64,000 nt of DNA, taken from contig JAENRP010000047.1 in assembly GCA_024741835.1 (NCBI GenBank), forward strand, positions 148,794 to 212,793, written 5' to 3'. A program made the position numbers and the translations under genes. The number at the start of each line of letters is the position of its first letter. Position 1 is the first letter of the stretch. The notes beneath the pieces were generated by a model. The model searched no databases, had not been told where the DNA came from, and saw nothing but the letters and a program-made list of their open reading frames with translations. The DNA is from Diplocarpon mali (taxonomy: Eukaryota; Ascomycota; Leotiomycetes; Helotiales; Drepanopezizaceae). Shown in pieces: positions 23,966 to 35,851 of the stretch.

Positions 23966-25324
23966 TTACCCACAAGAAAAACTGTGTAGGCTTGTTTGAT
24001 CTTCTTGGTTTGCGTCACGCGAGCTGACGCTTATCTCTTGTGTCTTCGTGATCCCTCCAATCGGACGCGGAGGAATATTTTTGATAGCCTCATCGCTCTC
24101 GTAGCCGCCTCTGACTTCATTACTAATTCCATCTGTCTTGATATCGTAGAGTCGGATATGGCCCCTACCACTGTGCGATTGATTTGTACTATTCGCGCGC
24201 ATCTTTCTAGCTGTGTCTAGGACGTAGCTGGACTGATTTCGTGCTCCGCAATTAATGAGGGTTCTCAATGTAGGTAAGCTCCCGACAATGACAGCTGCCA
24301 GTGGTTAGCGAACGAAGGTTAATGAGAACAGCGGTTCCTACCAACGGTTGTCTCCAAGATAGTCCATAGTAAGAGGCTGACATAACGAGTCGGGTTGCCA
24401 GGGGCGATGGTTTCGAGGACTTCCACCAATCTGATCGAGGCGAAACATATAACGACTGCGCCGAGAGAGAATACCGCCCCTATCCCAATCTTCTGCCTGG
24501 CCGGAATTCGAAGTCCAATCAGAAGACGGATTGGTAGTAAAGCGATGAAAATATCAGAGGATATATCCATGGTGGAGGCTATCCAAGTAGAGTTGATTCC
24601 ATTGGCAGCTGTGCAAGACGCTGATAATTCATGAGCTCATCTCTTGCCAGGTCGAGCTTTGGACATACCACCAGGATGTAGATCAAAACGTCTGCTCAAC
24701 GGTATGCAGCTCAAGAAATTTGACAAAGTTGAAGCCAGTAAGCTTGCAATAGTGAACCACATAACAATCCACCACCACCTCATGTATCCATTTAAACCAA
24801 CAAGCAGTCTGCGATAAAACAGCAGCAACGAAATCTTCACGCTCCTAGAAGAACGCAGCAGAGTCAGTGATTGCTTGTCAGAGATATCTGAAACAAGAGA
24901 ATTGGTTGAACAGGAGTCGTGCCCCCTCGTTACTTACCAAAGCGTCAGGTAGAACACCATTACCAAGAAGAACAGCATATACTTGTGGTGGACTTCTGCG
25001 GCATTGATATCCTTTAAATTCTTGTATTGCGGCGCAGGCTTGTGACCTTCTTCAAGGGCTATAAGGAGGTATGTTGAGTCGCGAGCAGCCTGATTTAGTG
25101 CAGCGACGCCTGTTAGGAAAATTATACCCAAAACTGCAAATATATCGTCCCAAAATAGGCGCTTCATTTGCAAGAATCGGACAGTCAACCGGAGAATTGT
25201 TATGACGAGCGCTATTGACCACATTATCCAATTGAGAATCTGAAAACACGGTTAGCTGTGATTAAATTGTGCCGTACCGACTGACTGTGAACTGCTCAGA
25301 ATTGAATTTCTCCAGGCCCGACAT
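23966..25324 (-). CDS. Fungal rhodopsin-domain seven-helix membrane protein
   Basis: Integral membrane protein of the fungal rhodopsin-like (PTH11-related) family; the role in most members is unknown, sometimes surface sensing. Five exons read leftward: 25324-25286, 25239-24938, 24844-24669, 24620-24342 and 24294-23966, giving 374 residues. Introns are 46, 93, 48 and 47 nt, the first and last with CTAAC branch sites. Seven hydrophobic segments are visible: ILNWIMWSIALVITILRL, FAVLGIIFLTGVAAL, FFLVMVFYLTLWSVKISLLL, WWIVMWFTIASLLAS, DISSDIFIALLPIRLL, GAVFSLGAVVICFASIR and LLLWTILETTVAVIVGSLP. The family landmarks SVKISLLLFYRRL and FLSCIPLSRRF are present. There is no lysine equivalent to a retinal site that I can point to. 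The C-terminal 75 residues are polar. The first intron uses a weak donor (GTCAGT), so the first 13 residues are less certain. Confidence 0.88.
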
Positions 25325-26100
25325 TGCCAAAGATGTGCTGCCGCAATCCGGCAGCCGATGACAGAAGTGTTCTACAGCTTAGAACTGGGAAGTAGAGCCG
25401 TGGACCATCAAGTGCTATTATTGATCTGGGACCAGCAGGTGGTGACTGCGCGGGGAGCAGCAATTTCAACCAGAGTGCATTAGCCGGTGAGGGAGTAGCA
25501 TTCTTTAATGAAAACCGCTACGTCTGGTTCAGGAAGCTCTGGCCGGACACTATAATAACGTTTCTCGCTGCTCATTCGCTTCTTGGTTGTTGCTTGCACA
25601 AAGGTGCATACGGAAGGGAAATCTGGAAACGCCAACGCAAACCAAACTCTTGTTTTTACTCAGGGCCGAGATAATGTGACCACCAATAACATATCAGATA
25701 CCAGTCCTCTACCCCAAATTTTCCGGAGGTTTCCCCCAGCCGACAGCTTGTTATCAAGGCTTAAGCGAGGTTGTTTAGGGGCAGCGAAATATTCGCAAAA
25801 CGTCAAAATCTCCACATTACTAGGAGGAAACCCCTTGGATTCATTGCGAAAGTTAGCCGCTATGGCATCCTCTCAGCAAACATCGCCACTGCTAGTCAAG
25901 CTGCTGTTGAGTTGCTGTATTGGTGCATAAACTGGCCGCTGTGAGTGTGTTCGTATTCCTGATGCTAGGTTCATATGCTAATAACTACCTACCATTGCTT
26001 TGATCAAGTATATCCATCAAAATTTAGACTTTCTGCTGTATCTCGTATCTTGTTGAAGGCGGGTGATCCCCTGAATCAGACATCGACAGGGATAGCGTGT
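25325..26100. other. Upstream region of the rhodopsin-like gene
   Basis: Presumptive promoter of the minus-strand seven-helix gene, followed by DNA with an open plus frame (25,583-25,930) of no recognisable content. I see no other feature. Confidence 0.45.
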
Positions 26101-28162
26101 GCACTCGACGTATGATTCTCCCCCCTCCCCCTCATCTCCCCGGAACAGAGAGTAAAAAGTAAATCGTAGTCGAATCCAAAAACAGGCCGAACATGCATTA
26201 CATGAAAGTATATGTAGCCCTTAAAGAAACGCTAGTGTGATGATCGTTTGTTCTGCGACTAATGATCGATCAATACAAGCTATTACTCTTCAGAAGTCAC
26301 TACAGCAACTCTAGCTATTACAACAGACCAGTCTCTGCATACAACGGTGATATACTATAACCTGTCGGTAAGGGGCTCCCAGAAATTTGTACTTGAACAC
26401 TATTTAAGTATCGTAAATCCGAATAAATCGTAAATATATATACAGACAAGAACAGTCCTTGCAAATACACTTTTCTAGCTGTGAACGATTTATCAACTTT
26501 TGTAATTGTTATAGTCGATTTGTAAGGCAGAAGGTTCGATACTCAAAAAACAGGATTTCATAATTCGCCGCTATACCCCCCTAGTGGATTTATGAGGTTG
26601 CCAGGGACTACTAACCGCTCGGAAGAGTGCTTTAGAACTCCGGTCCAGTTTTTATGTAATCTGGAAGCCCTTGATCAACCAGATACTCTCCTACTCCAGG
26701 AATCCACCAAGCGTCCACATTCGCAGCCTACTCTGTACGGGAGTGCCTGGTGTGAGAAAGGGAGTATTAAGGGAAATATTCGTTCCTGCCTAGTCACAGG
26801 CCTTCCGAATTGAAATTTTTCATTAAATTACATTAAATTAAATGCAGTAAAACGCATTAACGAAGGATTTCCTCACGATGGGTAAACTTACACCCTGTCT
26901 TGTTAATGTAACCCAAAGTTTCTTATCAATCACAACAGTTACCAGGTAGGAAAAAATAGAAGTTCTATACCGAAGCCAACACACCTCAATCGACATCAGT
27001 TAATTAAGCCGGCACACTGTAGATAATAGCCCAATACAAGGCTTCACCATCAAGCAAAAAGATTACCGGAAAATGCGAAAGGGGCTGGACTCCCCGATGA
27101 ACCGGATTTTCTATAATTCTTGTGTATATACACATATAGGATGCATTAGAACATAGGAAGCAGAGTAATTCTATTGCTAACAAAAAAATTTCACTGTAAT
27201 TGTCATCATAACATGCTGCCCACTATTCACCTGTCATAAGGGACGAATGAGATATAATTTATAAGGGCCAGTACCGCCGTCTCGATAGCTCGCCGGCGCT
27301 TTTCGCCTAACCACACCAGCAACTCGTAAAAAACACTCGTACTCAGATGCGTAAATCATTGACTGTTTCAACTCATCACGTATTCCAGTGTGCTACAAAT
27401 TCGCTCGTCAGATTTTCCAGCGCCCAACGGTTTGACTCTAAAGCAGTTCTTAACTCCTATAATGTGTAATTGGCATTTTGGCGCCATAGCTTTGCCAGCC
27501 ACATATAGCCTTGTACATTCGCGTCAGGCATTTACGTCGCTGTCAATTGCTTAGTCATGTTTTAACTTTTGGAAGCAATTATAATTTCGAGTAAATAACT
27601 CCTCCCACTATACCGATACGTGAAGATATCCTTAACAAAGTTCTCGAGATATTATAAGGTACAGGTACACATAATTTCTTATTAAATCCATTTTAATTCG
27701 ACATGTGTAAGAGCGGAGATAAGTTTTACATTTATTACATAGCTGGCAGTTCAAGGGAATATATACTCTGTTAGCTAGGTGAAAGTAAATCTCCATAGGA
27801 ATAGTACAGGTAGGTAACAGACATTTTATCATGATCCGCAACCTGGTCTCGCATAAAAATATACCCGATTATACTTCTCTTAGTAGGTAGCTGATACATA
27901 CTTGTGTTAGGCGTTTCCAGGCCATACTGTCTGCAGGCGTTGAATCTAAAGTCCGAATCAGGGGTTTTATCCTATTATTATTAAAGTGTATTTTTGGGGA
28001 TAATCTGTCCGTGCTCGGAGAAGATAAGTCAACACGGTCTTCATTTTTTGAGTGACAATCCTATTCCTGCATCGTCTGCACAGCTATATGGCCCCTAGCA
28101 GTATTGATAAGATTTGCAGCTTATGGTGGTACAGCTATTACCTTAGACCCAATATCAACAGC

Positions 28163-28237
28163 AGGGGCCGGGGAATTGAACCTCGGCACCTAATGATTCT
28201 GTGCATTGTTCTAAGCTACAACCTTACGCTGTCCCCG
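28163..28237 (-). other. tRNA-like (pol III B-box) fragment
   Basis: On the minus strand it reads ...GTTGTAGCTTAGAAC...GAGGTTCAATTCCCCGG. The A-box-like TAGCTTAG and the B-box GGTTCAATTCC (28,172-28,182) are in tRNA order, but the D-loop is shortened, and the acceptor and anticodon stems pair poorly. A second B-box, GGTTCGATTCT, lies at 28,280-28,290 on the same strand. Probably a decayed tRNA or tRNA-derived SINE, not a working tRNA. Confidence 0.35.
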
Positions 28238-28547
28238 ATATCTCCGGCGGGAGTTTTCTTAAAGCGGCTATTTTATGTCAGAATCGAACCAGCTGCCCCG
28301 TTCTCCCCGGTGGCAGGGTGCGGGAATGGCACACGTACACCGCAAGAGCTCGCTACTTCGTATCGGGGTCAATAAGACTCTTTTTCGAAGTCGAGCCTCA
28401 CTCTCACTCAAGATCCCCGCAGCCCGGCAGTGGTGGGATATCAATCCGGCGGGGGTATTACCCCATTGACATCGGAAAGGCTGCTTTGGTACCCGTTATG
28501 CAGATCACTTGAACGCTTCACGAGTAATGCAAAGCTGAAACCCATCT

Positions 28548-28561
28548 NNNNNNNNNNNNNN
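28548..28561. other. Assembly gap (14 N)
   Basis: Fourteen undetermined bases. The sequence left of the gap (28,150-28,547) is richer in G+C than that to the right, so the join may be a scaffold link. Confidence 0.99.
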
Positions 28562-29509
28562 GACAATATCTTATCCGAATTCTTCGAATCCTCCGGATCA
28601 TCACGTCATTATTCGTTTGCTTTGACTAAAAAGACTGAGGGTTTTGCTTTCCCCGCAAACAAGACTTCAAATATATGGAAACCTCGATGCATCATACGAG
28701 TAATCACAAGTGCAAAGCTTCATTATACTTCATCGCAGGCAAGACAAACACGATATGAAAGTATGATTTAACCTTGTAAACTTACTTTAAACCCCTCTGG
28801 AAACGACGCCAGTTTATAGTGTTCGTTTAGCCTGCAATGAAGAATGTGCATTTCTGAGTTACTGTATGTAGCGATACCTATTTCTACAGTGAGGTCTCTG
28901 ACTAACCAGGAACCGCTCTAAATTCGTATCAATTTTTATACTGTTAAGGTTTTTCGCTTATCTAGACCAACTCGATTATCTCTTCTAGTGCGACAGATAT
29001 TACTCTGCTACTTGTTTCAGTAACTGGCTAATGTCCATGCGAATGAACGTCAAGACACTATAAGACATGTACTGTACTCATACGGTGGGAGTGAGAAGTA
29101 CATATAGCCTAGGGATTTGATTCAAGCCGTGTCAGTGTTGAACAGAGGTGTCAGGTACCTGTGTTTGAGGTCCCTTGTATTGGACGGACAATAGGGTCCA
29201 TTAAGGAGAACAAGCCCGCAGACAGACCAGCATGTAGAGAGCTCTACGCTTGGCGGGTTTATTTGGTATTCTACATCTGAGTACTCCCTATGTTCTTTTC
29301 GCAGACGGTAGATCAAATACCCACTTTTATACTCTGTAACAATTTCAAGCATAATTCTAGAAGCCGTATAGCCGCAAAGCCCCTAGTACGTGGTATATTA
29401 TTTTTGCAACTACAGCGCCCCAAATATACATGTTAGCATATACATGCTATAAGTTTCCAAGATCTTAGTCATACGATTCGTATCTATTACATTCACCTAT
29501 GACCGACGA

Positions 29510-30440
29510 AGGGAGACGACGACTCAACACCCATGCGCGGTGTCTCCTATGAACCTGCAGATAATTCAAAGTCTTTCTAAAGAATCTGCAGAGCTGAGAT
29601 TGGGTCTTTTCGTTTACTAATTAATCAAATTCTAAGTCGAATAAAGCCAGGACATTTCAAAAGCTTTAAAATTGAAAAAAAAAAATCCATACCACATCTT
29701 TCACAAATACCCTTGACTTTCGACCTCTACTTAGTACATGGGGAAATAATCTGAGGTTTTCTGTCTGTGCACACCATATTCTTGGCAATGCTGCTTTTGT
29801 TAAATTCCTTAGTATTTTATATAGCCACCTTTTGCGTCAATCACTGCTTTACATCTATTTGGCATTTCCCTAATCAAATCTCTAATTATCTCAACTGTTA
29901 TTGATTCCTAAGCTTCAAGTACCCCCTATCGAAACCCCTGCATAAAAGAAAGTTTTAGTATAGCGCACAGACAGAAAACCTCAGAATATTTCCCTATGTA
30001 CTAAGTACTTGCGTACTCTAGGGTTATTCAAACATATACCTATAACTAGAGAAAGGGCTAAGTGACAGATATAAATAGGGAAATGGCAAGTTATCGTATA
30101 AAAAGAGGAGGATAGAAAAGGATACGTTTCGAAAAATTTATAAAGTCGATAAGAATGGTTATAATCAAGAGCCGCCGGCTCTTCTACGTATTATGGCATC
30201 TTTTGAGAATATACTCGCCTAACACCTAAAGGGAATAACTTTCGACTAAGGTATAGATTAGACTCTTATCTAAAAAATTGAGATTTATGGGTATATTAGG
30301 CTAAATACTGAGTATATAGGGAGTTTTCATATCATTTTCTCGTAAATCAAATATAGCAAAGCGTCTTCCGCTTCTTTTACATATTTTAGAGCTAGCAATA
30401 TTTATTAAAAGAAGAAAAAGACGCACGAAATTGCCAAAGC
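29510..30440 (+). mobile_element. Decayed mobile element, copy 1
   Basis: Diverged copy of the sequence at 33,980-34,990. Matching blocks in the same order include GGAGACGACGACTCAACACC versus GGAGACGGCGACTTAAAACC, the GCGGTGTCTCCTA block, the GAGGAGGATAGAAAAGGA block, and CACCTAAAGGGAATAAC followed by GGTATAGATTAGACTCTTAT. Differences are mostly C/T and G/A. Downstream, to about 30,620, a plus-strand protein trace remains (KRSEYIVDKGYEKYFK, KESHQYLAQLLEYKR) broken by stops. The family is not recognised. It is interrupted by the MITE at 29,728-30,007. Confidence 0.55.
29728..30007 (-). mobile_element. Tc1/mariner-derived MITE with 43-bp terminal inverted repeats
   Basis: 280 bp. Ends 29,728-29,770 and 29,965-30,007 are inverted copies with 2 mismatches in 43 (left end begins TACTTAGTACATGGGGAAAT). 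Ends at TA, the usual Tc1/mariner target. Between the ends the minus strand encodes the last part of a Tc1-type transposase: EIIRDLIREMP, NRCKAVIDAKGG and a natural stop. Just upstream, a TAG sits where CAG (Gln) would keep the frame. It is therefore an internally deleted, non-autonomous relative of a Tc1 element that was later mutated. Confidence 0.8.
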
Positions 30441-31609
30441 CTACAAAAAGCGCTCTGAATACATAGTGGATAAAGGGATATGAAAAATACTTTAAAACCG
30501 ACAAGCAGCATTGCGAGCGTTGAGATAAGCTACTTCAAAGGAAAGAGAGAGCTTTAAAAGAAAGTCATCAGTACTTAGCGCAGCTGTTAGAATATAAAAG
30601 GATTGGAGATTAAGGCTTATGTAAGCATACCTTGTATATGTACTCCTGCAGCTCCATAGATCTCAGAATCTACACCTTTAGATTCTATCAGCAGCGAGCG
30701 AAACAATATTCTTAGAAGAAAAAGGAAACCCACCCCCAATTTTAGTATCAAGCACAACCGAGTCTCAAGGGCGCCATTGGCATTCTTTTTCATCATTCTT
30801 TTATAAGCTACATAAAGATAGGTTCTTACTCAAAATCAAAATGTTCCTAGGAGAAGTGACCAATTGACGCGAATATACGGGACTTTACGCTGGCAGAGCT
30901 GTGATCTCAGGATGTTTTCAGTACCAATTGAGTTAATATCATGACTCCAAATGCTTCATGCCCACTTTTAGTTGTCCGCATACGATAAAGACCAGAGCTA
31001 CGATCCAATGAATAGAACAGTTCCTATTATCCAGCAAAGAAAGCGAAAGCCAACCGAGTTTTAAAAACTTCGACGATTTAAATCTGTAATTTGTCTTGCC
31101 TTTTCATTCTGTATAGGAAATCTGTGTTCTAGCTATTCGTCTTTGGGAATTTGTACTCCAAATCACTGTCAACTTATAGTAGGCTTTTTCTTTTTCCGAT
31201 AGTAAAATAATATTTAGTCAACTTTTTAAGCTGATTTCTAGGGAATTAAAAAAGTAATCCACACCCGTTAGCGGCGTAGTGTTGTACTCCCTGATTTTTT
31301 CCCCGGCAGATATTATAGATTAGAAGCCACTGATCTAAACTCCACTACTAGGAGAGATAACTGCTTGGAGAAATAAGATTATCTCTGAGAATCACAGTTC
31401 AGATTATGTATAAAGATTAAAAAATTGTTATAATTAATCAGTTCATGCTCTTGAGATCTGTCAGACGAAATCCAAGTTCATACAGCCTTGATCACTTTGA
31501 CATCAAACCTGGCCTCTATATCAACTAATTCGTTTCCAAGATTCAAGTTATAAAACACTGTCTCAGAACTTGATATGTAACTTTACAACCTAACTAGCTA
31601 TTTCTTCTG

Positions 31610-31668
31610 TCAGCAGAGTATTAGTAAGTACATTTACTATAGTTTTTGTTTTAGCCTACGACAAAGTA
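31610..31668 (+). repeat. Partial copy of the CTTTGTCGCAGG-type element (right end)
   Basis: TTAGTAAGTACATTTACTAT and then GCCTACGACAAAGTA match the right half of the elements at 3,877 and 32,644. A second right-end-like segment follows at about 31,780-31,812. Left ends cannot be placed because of decay. Confidence 0.35.
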
Positions 31669-32643
31669 TGTTATCGAGAACTCATAGATGGAATCATTTT
31701 ATTGTAAGCTGAAAAAAACAATATATCAGCAAATATAAAATGTTGAATTTCCGGTACAATTCTAAGTCATATGTAATTTTATATCGTGTTTGCTAAGCCT
31801 GCAACAAAAAATGGGTTACACTGATACTATCCCTCTACTAAATAAGCGTTAAATTTATAACCTCACAAGACTCCCCTAGTAGGTATCAAATTAGGTGAGT
31901 ACAAGGGGCTTTAGTTAATCAAATCAACTTGGCTTCACCAAGAAACCAGCACTCTCTATTCTCCGTGGCAGCATAGCTGGCATGAAAAGCATCGCTTCCC
32001 CTCCCGCGGGCGCAAGTGATTGCGATGTGAATAAGCAACGTGACATACAACTTCTGCCGAGAAAAAAATCACCATTAAAGCTTGGAGAGGAGTATAAGAT
32101 TATCCCGAGAGTTTATATGGTTCTTATTAGAGAAGATTTCAAGCTATGATTAATATACGAAAAGGCCTTACAAAGTCCGAGTGATATATTTCTCATTTAG
32201 GTTTTTCTTCGCTTGGAAGCGATGAGATTAACGTTGAGCCCATGCAGTTCTTGTATAATCTATACACATTTGATAATGACTTATTGGGGGATGGTACTAT
32301 AAAGCTTTACTATATTCCTGCGACGAAGTGTAAAGCCTTGCTTTTGCATTAACTAGTTAAGTTTTAGGATCTAAGCTCTGAAGCACTTTCTTGAAGCTTA
32401 AAATACCATATCATACTTTTCGTAGCATGTACCCCTGCTTGTGGAGTGCCTAACAGTAGGCTTCGACCTATGGTGTCTGCATAATCAAAAAAGTCTGGTA
32501 TCGTTGTGTTCCTGCTTAGGGATCCCCGGGCTAATTCTTGACAGAGCTGTGTACCATGTTGAAGAATCAATCAAACCAGATGTTTCCAATACTTTCTAGA
32601 TTGATTGTCCCTTAAGATTTCACATCCGCCCTCTTTTTAATTG

Positions 32644-32758
32644 TACCTTGTCGCAGGCGTAGTAAAATTTACATTAGCGTCAATCACGAGAAGGTTTACC
32701 GTGGATTTGCAAGGTTAAATATACTTTTACATTGTGTTTCTCATTCCTGCGAAGAGGT
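32644..32758 (+). mobile_element. MITE-like element, third copy
   Basis: About 115 bp. Left end TACCTTGTCGCAGGCGTAG, then ACATTAGCG, then GCAAGGTTAAATATACTTTT and a right end CCTGCGAAGAGGT. The order and sequence parallel 3,877-3,983; the outer ends parallel 21,224-21,341. Confidence 0.6.
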
Positions 32759-33979
32759 GGCTTTCGAGATAGTGAGGCTGCAAGGAAATAATAAGATTTG
32801 GCGCTGATAGCTTTAGCCGCAAAAATCAGATATCAACAATACTCGAGTTCCGAATAAGATTCAGATTTACTTCCCGAAACGTAACCTGCTAGTAAGGCTT
32901 TGAAGGTTTATTTTTCTTATATCAAATCTAGATATCTAGATCAACATACATTATTTTACTTTTTGGCAGCTGTCAGGTAGAGAAACCCCGTTGCAATTGA
33001 GTGACACCAACTATGTGCAGTCTACAGAGAACTTTGAGACAACAATCTAGTCAGTACTCACACCTCCAAAACGAACCACAATCCTAGCCTGGCATGGCAT
33101 TTCATTCCCATGTTTCTGATGTATCACAGCTCATATAACTCTGAAGTGTAAGTAACAACAAAGTGCAAATTTCGCAACAGAAGTCCAATATATTCCATAA
33201 CGATAGGTGATGTGGGATCAAGCTCTTGGCTTGATTCAAGCCAGATCCTGCTCGGAAAAGCGGGCGGGGTTTCGCAGGGTCTTTCTGGCACATCTCAGAC
33301 GGCCGCCCAATGAAGATGGAAGATGTATAGTACATGAGTAGGAACACCTGCCGCTGGAGGGAGGTTTTGCTCTGATATTCATCCAATCAATGAGTCCATG
33401 GGGGGAGGCGGGAAGGGGTGTTTGAATGTTCACATTCTGGAATCAGTACAGTAAAGTAACGCGCTTCTGCCTTAACAAATTTAAACTCGGAGTCAATATT
33501 TCCTGCGTCTAGCATATCTTAAGCCGAACAGAATTATGTCCCTAATGTGAAGAATCTCTCCTTTCCTTCAACTTTCAACAGACAGTTTCAAGCTTAAAAT
33601 CTTTCACCTAATCACTAGCCTCTGCTTTTGATTTATTTTGAGGGTCTTCTTAAAGATATCATGTTGCGTTGGGTTGTAATTCAAATTAAAGTACGAATAA
33701 ATACACGCAGAGTTGCGCTATTGCCTAACGACAACCCTAGTAGAGACCCACTCCCGAGTCCCGTGCTCCTATATAGTGAATTTATTACTACCCCGTACGC
33801 TTCTAGGCCTGAAATAGCTTTACATTCATAAAACATAAATAAATTAGGCAAGAGTGGTTCTCCTCTCGGAAATTACAGGTAGTGTGTAAACTTCATGTAT
33901 TTTTCATCCGCAGACAGTGGTTCAAAATACGTAATCTAGTAATTAAATATTTATAGTAGAAACTTGAACTACAAATTCT

Positions 33980-34990
33980 AGGAGACGGCGACTTAAAACC
34001 TATACGCGGTATCTCCTACGAATATGCAGATTCATTGAAATCTTCCTAATGAGTCTGTAGAGCCGATTTTGAGTCCTTTCAACTACGAAATCATCAAACC
34101 CTAAGTCGGATAAAGCTAGAAATTTTCGAAAGGTTCGAAATAGAAATTTTCTATTAATTTTTTTTTTACAAAAACCCTCGACTTGCGTACTTTAGGATTA
34201 CTTAAATATATAATTACAATAGAAGAAAGGCTTAATAAAGGATATAAAGGGGCAAAAGGCAGGTTATAGTAAGTAAGGAGAAGGAGAGAAAAGAATTCGT
34301 GTTAAAGATTTATGTAGAAGTCGACAAGAAGGATTGTAGCTTAATAGCTGTGAAAAATTAGCAAGATGCTAAGTAGTAATTAAATAAAGATATAACGACG
34401 TAGAACAGCCGGTGTTTCGGGATCAAGCATGGTAGCAAGAGCAGGTGCAAAGTCGTATTCTATAAGTCCAATACAAAGAAAACGGAGAAGTTGGAGAGCT
34501 CTTATATAGAGAGTCTCCCTATTTTAAATACACTGGCCAAAGGCCCTGTTGCCCGTTCCTGTAATATTATATAAGCATAAACCTAGTACGCCCAGTTAGA
34601 ATTGAACCTGGGGTAACCCGGCTCCATATATGTGTCCCATAACTATAGACGCCATAACTCTGTAGTGCCATTGTTACAAAAAAGCTGCTATCGGTGAAAA
34701 GGGCTTATCTTAGATCAGAGAACCTATGGCGACTTTATTTGCATAAGCACTTTCTTAAAAACGTACTCGCTAGAGACCTAAAGGGAGCCACCATTGACAG
34801 AGGTATAGGTTAGACTCTTATTTAAGAAGAAAGGAATTATAAGTATATTGACACAAGCACCGAAAAAAAGTATAATTTTATACTAGTTTTCTCCTTACAT
34901 ATAAAAATATAGTATAGCATTTCCGGCTTATGCTAGACAGTTTAGAGCCGATTTAGCGTATTTAAAGAGAGAGAAAACTACAAATTTTTG
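33980..34990 (+). mobile_element. Decayed mobile element, copy 2
   Basis: Counterpart of copy 1 at 29,510-30,440, without the MITE, but with about 400 bp of extra sequence (about 34,345-34,740) between the blocks that are adjacent in copy 1. That extra piece contains a tRNA-like B-box (34,598-34,608, minus strand). No frame survives. Confidence 0.55.
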
Positions 34991-35199
34991 AGGCCGTACA
35001 GCTAGAAAATCATTCGGTATGTGATCTACTACCTACTATCTACCAAATTTAACACATATTACATGTATATAATACTGCGTCTTGAGGTTCCAGACGCTTT
35101 ATCACCTCTCTGGATAACCTCAATGCTCACTTTCTAGTAGGCGTTGGTAGTAACTCGGTCGACCGTCTGCAAATAGGATAACGGAGAGTAGGGGGGCAG

Positions 35200-35851
35200 C
35201 TCGAGCTTTATCCAAGTCCGGGCCTCGCTTAGAAACAGGGCGACCTGCTCGCGGGCGTAGACTGGAATGCAAGCTTCGCTGGTGGAGACGGAGATGGGTA
35301 GATCCAATATTCCTGGGCTAGCTTGGACGATGATGCAAGATTTCGACTCACTGAGCGTAGGGCCATACCAAACTCTCCGGTTACCATATAATTCTTCCTA
35401 TTTCCCCTTCCCGTCACGTCGACCCAAACACCAACCACTGGCCAACCAAGCAATATCACTATTCTCTAAATTTCGGGGAGAAAAAAAAACCCCCCTCCTG
35501 CTACTGAATGCAAGTCATTTCAATCTGTAGTCCTTAAAGAATGCGACGTGTATCCCCACTGTCCCTCCCTGTCGTCTGCTATGTTACCTAACTAGCCATC
35601 GTTCCTGCATACATGATATCACATACTCCAAATAAGAAAGAGAAATACTAAATCAACTGCTAGCTAACCTAGCGCCAGCACCAAATACCACACGTGCCAT
35701 TCAACCCGAGCACTTCAAATGTTGAATGTCTATACAACCCCCTCCACGCTTCTCTCCACCTCATTGCTTATTTCCTTTCCACTTGCCTCATGGACCAGTA
35801 TTACAGGATTACGATAGCAATCCACGGCCGGGAGGTGCCTGATAGGGCACA
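35200..35851. other. Intergenic, 3' side of the decarboxylase gene
   Basis: Composition returns to normal here. Short frames on both strands only. The stretch just before 35,852 would hold the 3' UTR of the minus-strand decarboxylase gene. Confidence 0.5.

Larger units (their letters stand above)
26100..35200. other. AT-rich, gene-free block of decayed repeats
   Basis: Base composition turns strongly A+T-rich with many TA steps and frequent stops in all frames. Contents I can make out: two diverged copies of one larger element (29,510-30,440 and 33,980-34,990), a MITE inserted in one of them, several small CTTTGTCGCAGG-type elements, and tRNA-like fragments. No intact gene is seen. This fits a RIP-degraded repeat block lying between ordinary genes. 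Composition was judged by eye, not computed. Confidence 0.7.
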
